The position numbers and the translations under genes were made by a program. From assembly GCA_020446665.1 (NCBI GenBank), contig JAGREF010000304.1, positions 1-16,856 of the forward strand: a stretch of DNA of 16,856 nt, read 5' to 3'. Shown here one piece after another: positions 1 to 5,679 of this stretch (positions within the stretch are counted from its first letter, which is position 1; the number at the start of each line of letters is the position of its first letter). Source of the DNA: Sphingomonadaceae bacterium (lineage in GTDB: Bacteria; Pseudomonadota; Alphaproteobacteria; Sphingomonadales; Sphingomonadaceae). The notes below the pieces were generated by a model. That model was given only the letters and a program-made list of their open reading frames with translations, had not been told where the DNA came from and did not search any database.

Positions 1-387
1 CAGCTTCGGGCCGACTGGGCCAACAAAAGTGGCCCGCCGACTGTTACAAAACCTATGACTAGATCGCTCATAGATAGAGGTGTCAACGGCGGAGTAAAAG
101 TGGGCCATTGGGCGGAGCAAAACCAGGCCACTTGATCCGGGTGTAGGCGAGCGCCGTGAGGGCGTAGCCCGAGCGGGGGTCGGCAACACCCGGATGTCGA
201 TCTTGTTGTCAGGGGTTGGGGTGCAGCGGGGTCAGCGCGTCGTCATCGGTGTTTTCCATGGTGCCTTACATGCGTAACGCACCGCGCCTTGGCAAGCGAA
301 TCCGCGCACCGGCCGAAAAGCGCCTCTCGGAGACATGAGCAAAGCGGGCTCTGGTGCAAATCCGCTGCGGGGGGTGGGAGGATATGC
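1..387. other. Gene-poor left flank with insertion-sequence-like remnant
   Basis: No convincing protein gene lies in these 387 bases. Positions 17-35 hold a short inverted repeat, GGGCCA and TGGCCC separated by 7 bases. Positions 81-130 look like an IS21-type terminus (separate entry). ATCCGGGTGT at 135-144 and ACACCCGGAT at 186-195 form a perfect 10-bp inverted repeat with a 41-base spacer. A minus-strand ORF of only 16 codons plus stop runs 259-209, ending HPNP, and is preceded by an in-frame stop. It could be the tail of a lost transposition gene, but I cannot identify it. TGCGTAACGCA at 271-281 is a short palindrome made of the same half-sites as the candidate operators elsewhere in the window. 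Confidence 0.5.
81..130 (+). mobile_element. IS21-family-like terminal repeats (element end, remnant)
   Basis: The sequence starts TGTCA at 81. It contains two imperfect direct repeats of 20 bp, at 88-107 (GGCGGAGTAAAAGTGGGCCA) and 111-130 (GGCGGAGCAAAACCAGGCCA), identical at 16 of 20 positions with a 23-bp period. A terminal TGT/ACA followed by closely spaced multiple repeats that bind the transposase is known for IS21-family ends. No istA or istB coding sequence follows inward, because the OYE gene ends at 388. This is therefore a remnant, or the tip of an element broken by later rearrangement. The family assignment rests on repeat architecture only. Confidence 0.45.
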
Positions 388-1452
388 TCAACCCATTGGC
401 GGATAGTCACAATAGCCACGCTCCTCACCTGTATAGAGCAGCGAATAATCCGGCTTGGCGAGCTCATACCCCGCCTTGATCCGGGCAGGAAGATCGGGAT
501 TGGCGATAAAGGCGCGCCCGAACGACACGGCCTCTGCCGCGCCGTCTCGCAGGATCTGCGCCGCGCTATCCGCTTTGAGCATGTTGTTGGTGATCACCGC
601 CCCGGTATAGGCCCGCCGAATATGCCCCAGCGTATCCGGGCAGTCTTCACCCATATCCACCACATGCAGGAAAGCGAGGCCCAGCCTGTCCGCCGCCTGC
701 AGGAAGGGTGTAAAGGTGGCCCAGGGATCGGACACGTCCATCCCGTTATAGCCATTACCCGGCGAGATGCGGAAACCCACCCGGTCCGCGCCAATAGCAT
801 CGGCCAGCGCCTGCAGCACCATGACCGGGAAGCGTGCACGGTTTTCCGGTGATCCGCCAAATTCGTCCTCGCGTTGATTGCTCGCGGGATTGAGGAACTG
901 GTTGATCAGATAGCCGCTGGCGCAATGCAACTCCACCCCGTCAATCCCCGCTTCGCGCGCATTGCGAGCGGCCTGCGCATATTCTTCAGCCAGCGCAGGC
1001 AATTCCGAGGGGTCCAGCGCGCGGGCCGAACCGGTCGGTACGGGAACCCCATCCGGGCCGGGAACCCTGGCCGGACAGTCAATTGCACTGGGCGCGATGA
1101 TGTCTGCCTCGAAACCGCGATTGGCGGGAACAACCACCCGCCCGCAATGCATCAGCTGCATCACGATCGTCCCGCCTTCGGCATGCACGGCATCGGCCAC
1201 GCGCCGCCAGCCCTTAATCTGTTCAGCGGAGTGAATCCCCGGCGTGCGCCAATAGCCCTTGCCCACCGCGCTGGGCTGCGCGCCCTCTGTCACGATCATG
1301 CCAGCACCCGCGCGTTGGTGGTAATATTCCACCATGATATCCGAGGGCACATCGCCCGGCCCCGCGCGGTCGCGGGTCATCGGCGCCATGATAATGCGGT
1401 TGCGGAGCGAAAGCGCGCCTAGCTGGATCGGTTCAAAAAGTGGCTCGAGCAT
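388..1452 (-). CDS. Old-yellow-enzyme family NAD(P)H:flavin oxidoreductase (ene-reductase like)
   Basis: This is a 354-residue single-domain FMN TIM barrel of the old yellow enzyme family, which reduces activated C=C bonds of enones with NAD(P)H. The N-terminal flavin-site motif is APMTRDRA (residues 23-30). The substrate-site block is ELHCASGYLINQF (174-186), followed by SNQREDEFGGSPENR (191-205), and the phosphate-binding end reads VSFGRAF (309-315). His176 and Tyr181 match the classical substrate-binding His and proton-donor Tyr. The usual second His/Asn of the H-x-x-H/N pair is Ser179, and the usual QLWH is QLMH (99-102). Its ribosome binding site is weak (GCGAGA). It is divergent from the SDR at 1534, across the inverted repeat at 1491-1520, so the two are probably co-regulated. 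The family is certain; the substrate is unknown, with a steroid or terpenoid enone possible. It ends about 250 bp from IS-like sequence. Confidence 0.93.
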   Translation of the reverse strand: MLEPLFEPIQLGALSLRNRIIMAPMTRDRAGPGDVPSDIMVEYYHQRAGAGMIVTEGAQPSAVGKGYWRTPGIHSAEQIKGWRRVADAVHAEGGTIVMQLMHCGRVVVPANRGFEADIIAPSAIDCPARVPGPDGVPVPTGSARALDPSELPALAEEYAQAARNAREAGIDGVELHCASGYLINQFLNPASNQREDEFGGSPENRARFPVMVLQALADAIGADRVGFRISPGNGYNGMDVSDPWATFTPFLQAADRLGLAFLHVVDMGEDCPDTLGHIRRAYTGAVITNNMLKADSAAQILRDGAAEAVSFGRAFIANPDLPARIKAGYELAKPDYSLLYTGEERGYCDYPPMG

Positions 1453-1490
1453 ACGAATCTCGCAGGTTTTATGTCGGATAAATCATGCTA

Positions 1491-1520
1491 TGCGTTATAG
1501 GGATACAGATAGATTACGCA
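1491..1520. promoter_or_regulatory. Candidate operator: TGCGT-N20-ACGCA inverted repeat in divergent promoter
   Basis: TGCGT (1491-1495) and ACGCA (1516-1520) form an inverted repeat 30 bp long, inside the 81-bp gap between the OYE start (1452) and the SDR start (1534). The reverse complement of 1509-1520 is identical over 12 bases to 9536-9547 in the Rieske promoter, where the repeat has exactly the same 30-bp span. The longer word TTACGCAAAT (1514-1523) also recurs at 9559-9568. The site ends 13 bases before the SDR start codon, so binding there could block SDR transcription or translation initiation. The protein is not known; the two Lrp/AsnC-type regulators in this locus are candidates. 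Confidence 0.6.
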
Positions 1521-1533
1521 AATGGAGGATGTG

Positions 1534-2286
1534 ATGAATTACGGCTTTGAGGGCAAGGTTGCCCTGGTAACAGGGGCAAGCGGCGGGATTGGCCGGGCCA
1601 GCGCCCTCGCCTTTGCTGCATCGGGGGCCAGCGTGATGGTGTCCGATGTGCAGGACGAAAAAGGCGCGGAAACGGTCGCGCTGATCGAACAGGCAGGCGG
1701 AAATGCCGCCTATCAGCGCTGCGACGTGTCCAATGAAGCCGAAGTTGATGCGCTGATTTCCGCCACGCTGGCGCAGTTTGGCGGGCTGGATTTTGCGCAT
1801 AACAATGCCGGGATCAACCGCCCCGGCAGCGATGAATGGACCACGGATGACTGGAGCTTGTCGATTCATGTGAACCTCGATTCGATCATGTTCTGCATGC
1901 GCGCAGAAATTGCCGCCATGCTGGAACGCGGCGGTGGGGCCATCGTCAACACGGCCTCTGTCAACGGTCTGGTCGGCAATCCCAGCCAGCCCGCCTATGT
2001 CGCCAGCAAGCATGGCGTGGTGGGCATTACCCGCTCTGCTGCGCTCCGCTATGCCAAGGAAGGCATCCGCGTGAACGCAATCTGCCCCGGCGTGGTCGAT
2101 ACGCCGATGGTGGAACAAATTGCTAAAATCCCGCAATATCGGGCCGCGATGGAAGCGATGACGCCGATGGGCCGCATGGCTAAGCCAGAAGAAATGGCCA
2201 GTGCGGTGTTGTGGCTCTGTTCGGATCAGGCCAGCTTCGTAACCGGCCACCCGCTGGTGGTGGATGGCGGGGCGACGGCTATTTGA
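1534..2286 (+). CDS. Short-chain dehydrogenase/reductase (classical SDR)
   Basis: This is a 250-residue classical SDR, a cytoplasmic NAD(P)-dependent alcohol/ketone oxidoreductase. Visible motifs are TGASGGIG (residues 13-20, dinucleotide binding), NNAG (90-93), catalytic Ser142 and YVASK with Tyr155 and Lys159, and PG at 185-186. Asp38 after the second beta strand favours NAD(H) over NADP(H). An ATG at 1522 is in frame, but GGAGG at 1524-1528 overlaps it and sits 5 bases before the ATG at 1534, so 1534 is the better start. It is the only plus-strand gene supported here. Its stop lies 2 bases from the convergent stop of the unknown secreted protein. Hydroxysteroid-type and other secondary-alcohol dehydrogenases belong to this family, but substrate cannot be inferred. 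Confidence 0.93.
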   Translation: MNYGFEGKVALVTGASGGIGRASALAFAASGASVMVSDVQDEKGAETVALIEQAGGNAAYQRCDVSNEAEVDALISATLAQFGGLDFAHNNAGINRPGSDEWTTDDWSLSIHVNLDSIMFCMRAEIAAMLERGGGAIVNTASVNGLVGNPSQPAYVASKHGVVGITRSAALRYAKEGIRVNAICPGVVDTPMVEQIAKIPQYRAAMEAMTPMGRMAKPEEMASAVLWLCSDQASFVTGHPLVVDGGATAI

Positions 2287-2288
2287 AC

Positions 2289-4097
2289 CTATGGGAGGCG
2301 GCAGGATGTATCATCCTCGCTGCCTTCAGGAGATGCAATCCGCTGCATCCGGTTGGTATCATATCTGACAAGACCGAACATCGTTGTATACATAAGGCTG
2401 CCATCATCATCCGACTTGATACCGGTAAAAGCCCCGTTGAAACGAGGATCAGTTCCAGTCTCTATCGACATCTTCAACGCACCGTTTTCGAGATCCAGTC
2501 CGAGATGGTAAAGACGACCGGGATGCCCATCCAGCGTACCGTTGAGGATCACCATGCTACTCCCCTTGGATAACATTGGCACAGTCGCAATCGTACCGAT
2601 ATCGGTCCGTTGCCATTGCAGTTCCCAACGATCTCGCCGCTGATTCCAATGATACATGGCTGCCCCCTTGGGCAGAGGGCGAACTGTTCCTGCCAGCAGG
2701 CCGCGAATAAACGCCCCTTTTGCGGGCATTGGTTTGCTTCCGCCGGACAGCATGCTGTTCACGACGAAGGCATATCCCGCTTCCGCAACAACCGACTGTT
2801 CAGACTGGACGACCGGATAATCGGGACCGAAATCCACTTCTACCTGATCGGCGATGCGCCGTGAAGGCATACCGACACGTACTTTCCATCCTTGTGGAAT
2901 CGCATCACGCCAGAATGCCACAAGACGCATCTTCCGGGCACCGTCGGTCAGTACGACAAGTTTGTCGTCATCAGCGGCAAACCCCATCAGTGTGGGGGTC
3001 GAACCCGTCCCGTCAGCTATCTTGCCAGTTGGCAGCCGCTCGCCGGGATCATATATTGCTGACCAAGCCCCGTATTCCGGGCTGTCATGAATACCACCCT
3101 GTTCATCGACCGCGAGGCGATACATCCGCCTGTTTGATGCGATGTAAACGGCCCCCCCGGAGAGCTCGTTGCTGGTGGCAAAACCGTTGGTGAACAATTC
3201 TCCTTCCTGCGCAAGGTAGCTGTCGACGGGTGCGAGAGTCTCTCGGTCAACTGTCACTACGCGTCCGCCCAGAGTACTGACAACGACATAGCCATTGAAT
3301 GTCATTCCAAGACCAAAGACGCTGTCAGCCGGAAAGAATGTGCCCGCCGCTACTTTTGCATTGTCGAACAATTCATCGGGCAAGACTGTTTGCAACGCCG
3401 GTGCAAGACCCGATTGGGGGTCCGCAGGGTCTATGTTGTCGATCCTTACGAGCCCTCGTGCATTGGCGCCGAGGAAACCGTTATCGCGGGTGAATAGCGA
3501 ATAGAGCACACCTTGGCCAACCTGATCTTCCACGGCAAATTGAAGCCGGTTGGGCTGGGCTGTCACGAATGAAGCGATGGCTGCTTCATCACCCTTCTTG
3601 AGCAAGCCATTCAGCTCGAGAGCCTGCCATTCGCGCTTCGATCTGGATAAAGGGCGATAATCTGGAAGCGTCATGCGGATAGGCTGGCGGGCAACCTCCA
3701 CCCAGTCGCCATCCTCGAACATCAGCTTGCGGAGCGCGGTCCCGGAGAAAAACCAGTAGACTTTCCGGCCTGCCACGTCTGCGCCGTAAGCTGGTATTCC
3801 CAGCGTGTCAGCATAGGCAATCGCGAAACCGCCCGGCTGCATACAATAATGGCCTGTTGGCACAGCGGCATCAGTGCTGTCAGTCGCCGCATCATTCCAA
3901 TGGCTTTGATTATTGGGACTATCCGCAAGGTATGGATTGCGGGTGGGCGCATTTGCATATGCTCCAGGCACAATTCCGATGCCTAGGATGGCCGCGAAGG
4001 TTAGCAATCGGTAGGCCACGATTCTGCAGGTCCTCTCTTTACTGCTTGACACTCCAGTCCCGGCACTCAAACGGATTTGCCAATTCGTCCCGGACAT
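2289..4097 (-). CDS. Unrecognised secreted protein, beta-propeller-like
   Basis: I do not recognise this 602-residue protein. A signal peptide is clear: basic residues before a hydrophobic run at 31-44, then AYA-NA with likely cleavage after residue 48. If translated from the ATG, the n-region is unusually long. A GTG at 4019, behind GAGAGG, would start right before the hydrophobic run and is a plausible alternative; GAAGG three bases before the ATG at 4097 supports the longer form. The body has repeated strand-turn-strand pieces such as GYVVVSTLGGRVVTVDRET, GAVYIASNRRMYRL, KLVVLTDGARKMRLVAF and SLMYTTMFGLVRYD, which suggest a beta-propeller. The mature protein contains only two cysteines, Cys85 and Cys599, near its two ends, so a disulfide could clamp the ring shut. 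It starts 36 bases after the sulfatase-like hydrolase gene, so it probably acts with it in the periplasm or outside the cell. Confidence 0.85.
   Translation of the reverse strand: MSGTNWQIRLSAGTGVSSSKERTCRIVAYRLLTFAAILGIGIVPGAYANAPTRNPYLADSPNNQSHWNDAATDSTDAAVPTGHYCMQPGGFAIAYADTLGIPAYGADVAGRKVYWFFSGTALRKLMFEDGDWVEVARQPIRMTLPDYRPLSRSKREWQALELNGLLKKGDEAAIASFVTAQPNRLQFAVEDQVGQGVLYSLFTRDNGFLGANARGLVRIDNIDPADPQSGLAPALQTVLPDELFDNAKVAAGTFFPADSVFGLGMTFNGYVVVSTLGGRVVTVDRETLAPVDSYLAQEGELFTNGFATSNELSGGAVYIASNRRMYRLAVDEQGGIHDSPEYGAWSAIYDPGERLPTGKIADGTGSTPTLMGFAADDDKLVVLTDGARKMRLVAFWRDAIPQGWKVRVGMPSRRIADQVEVDFGPDYPVVQSEQSVVAEAGYAFVVNSMLSGGSKPMPAKGAFIRGLLAGTVRPLPKGAAMYHWNQRRDRWELQWQRTDIGTIATVPMLSKGSSMVILNGTLDGHPGRLYHLGLDLENGALKMSIETGTDPRFNGAFTGIKSDDDGSLMYTTMFGLVRYDTNRMQRIASPEGSEDDTSCRLP
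2296..2325. terminator. Hairpin between convergent genes, possible SDR terminator
   Basis: AGGCGGCAGGATG (2296-2308) can pair with CATCCTCGCTGCCT (2312-2325) across a 3-base TAT loop, with one wobble pair and one bulge. It begins 10 bases after the SDR stop and lies inside the last codons of the convergent secreted-protein gene. Neither strand shows a run of T after the stem, so intrinsic termination is not assured. It may simply stabilise 3' ends. Confidence 0.3.
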
Positions 4098-4133
4098 GTG
4101 CCTTCGCCAGCACTCAAGAACAACACACCGCGC

Positions 4134-5561
4134 CTATTTGGGCCCGCATTCGAGCAATTCTAGCTGAGCCCGTGCGCGTGCGGCATGATCGAGATAGACA
4201 GTCGATTCCTGCAGAGGCATTCCTGCTTCAGCCAGTCTTGCTACATAAACGTCAACTGTCAGACGCAATGCCTTCTCTTCTCCTGGAGCCCCGAAATAGG
4301 CCCAGTCAGCGAGCCTCGCAGCAAGGCGAGGATTGGTCGGCAAGAGTTCGCGCGCCCGCCGATCGACAGCATCCAGACCGCCCGCAAGTGAAAGTGCTTC
4401 TGCAGCTTCCTTCTGAAAGCTCATTGCGGAAAAATGTGACGGAACACCGTCCCACCAACCGGTCCAACGCCGCGAAACCATGCGCGAAATATCTTCCGGA
4501 CGGTTATATTGCTGGTCAAGAAGCGGGGAGCTGGCAAATCGCTCGGGCCATATGAAATTCGCGGCTATTTCATCGCGCTTTTCACCATCATTAAGGCGCC
4601 GGATTGTCTCTTCAGAAATATACTCAAGGGCCTCTGCAGTAATCGACAGATTATCTGAGATTTCCTTGGAATCTGAAATGGCCGGACCATGGGCCGGCAT
4701 AAGGATCGTTGGCTTCAGGGCAACCATAGCCCGCAGTGCCGCCGCCCACTCGTCGATATGGCGCATAATGCGCTTGCCATTGCCAGCGTTGGGCAGAAAA
4801 CCCTGATAGTAATCAGCCGCAAATACCGCCCCCTTGCCAGGTACCGACATCCAGATCTGTTCCTCGGTCTCTGCAGGGGCATGGAAGAAATCAAATTGTT
4901 CGCCACCGATCATGAGCGAGAGATGATCGTGAAATACGATGTCGGGCTGCGGTAGCCGGCTAGGCGATGTCGGCCAGGTTTCGATTTCCTGATTGTTCAG
5001 CCTGCCGATGCTGCCGCCCAAGCGAACCTCTTTCTCAGCCATCGCCGGAAACAGGTCACTGGTGATGGTTTTCAAATCCGGCCAGCGACGCTTTAACGCA
5101 TTCCAACCATAGGCATGATCGTTGTGAATATGGCTGACGACGACATGCGTCACAGGCTTTTTGGTAAGGGTCGGGATTACCTCCACCAACACCGGCCCTA
5201 TGGATGCATAGCCAGCATCAAATACCACAACCCCATCTTGCGTTTCGACCAACGCTACGTTGACATAGGGAAAGCGCAACAGCCACAGCCCATCGCCTTG
5301 TGGCTCGATGGACATTTTGGCCCGTGCCTCAGCCACCAGTTCCGGCGCATCCGAGAGCATCCTGCGTGCAATCATCGGGCTGGAAGGCCCGCCAAAACCA
5401 TCATTACGGAATACGTTGCGAATAACATCGGGATGCTCTCTTACAATGAGCGTACGCCCCTGTTTGAGCAGTACATCATCCGCATTGGGTTCAATTGGGC
5501 TTTCCGCGAAGGCTGAACTCGCGCTAAACAGCAGTGCGAAAGTAAGAAGCGAACGAAGCAT
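4134..5561 (-). CDS. Periplasmic metallo-beta-lactamase-fold hydrolase, alkyl-sulfatase related
   Basis: This is a 475-residue protein with a signal peptide (MLRSLLTFALLFSASSAFA, cleavage after residue 19). The MBL core carries HIHNDH at 144-149 (H144, H146, D148, H149), AAD at 248-250 and PAHG at 289-292 (H291). The stretch ISRMVSRRWTGWWDGVPSHF (358-377), followed by a helical region to about 465, resembles the dimerisation domain of SdsA1-type alkyl sulfatases. That family hydrolyses organic sulfate esters in the periplasm. The usual C-terminal sterol-carrier-like domain of the full-length enzymes (over 600 residues) is absent. The segment where SdsA1 has its Glu ligands reads AETEEQ and AAD, so metal binding may follow the ordinary MBL pattern and the substrate may not be a sulfate. 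The gene lies between the TonB receptor and the unknown secreted protein, on the same strand. GGAG lies 8 bases before the start. Confidence 0.82.
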   Translation of the reverse strand: MLRSLLTFALLFSASSAFAESPIEPNADDVLLKQGRTLIVREHPDVIRNVFRNDGFGGPSSPMIARRMLSDAPELVAEARAKMSIEPQGDGLWLLRFPYVNVALVETQDGVVVFDAGYASIGPVLVEVIPTLTKKPVTHVVVSHIHNDHAYGWNALKRRWPDLKTITSDLFPAMAEKEVRLGGSIGRLNNQEIETWPTSPSRLPQPDIVFHDHLSLMIGGEQFDFFHAPAETEEQIWMSVPGKGAVFAADYYQGFLPNAGNGKRIMRHIDEWAAALRAMVALKPTILMPAHGPAISDSKEISDNLSITAEALEYISEETIRRLNDGEKRDEIAANFIWPERFASSPLLDQQYNRPEDISRMVSRRWTGWWDGVPSHFSAMSFQKEAAEALSLAGGLDAVDRRARELLPTNPRLAARLADWAYFGAPGEEKALRLTVDVYVARLAEAGMPLQESTVYLDHAARARAQLELLECGPK

Positions 5562-5625
5562 TCCTGATCTCCATGCCTAGTTTTGGGCGGAAGGCATCAT
5601 GCGCAATTAATCGGACTGCTAGGAC

Positions 5626-5655
5626 GGGCGGATCTAATTGTGGCTAGATCCGCCC
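5626..5655. terminator. Perfect 10-11 bp hairpin between receptor and hydrolase genes
   Basis: GGGCGGATCT (5626-5635) and AGATCCGCCC (5646-5655) are perfect inverted repeats, extendable by one A-T pair to an 11-bp stem with an 8-base loop. It sits between the TonB-receptor stop (5680) and the hydrolase start (5561), on the transcribed path of both. No T-run follows on either strand. It may act as a partial terminator, as a processing or stability hairpin that sets different levels of receptor and hydrolase, or as a protein-binding palindrome. Confidence 0.4.
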
Positions 5656-5679
5656 ATCCCAGTTAGTGATGCCTGAAGT

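Noticed and set aside
1495..2250. Minus-strand open frame of 251 codons opposite the first SDR
   Set aside because: The plus strand encodes a full SDR with all motifs and a Shine-Dalgarno start; the minus frame has no recognisable features.
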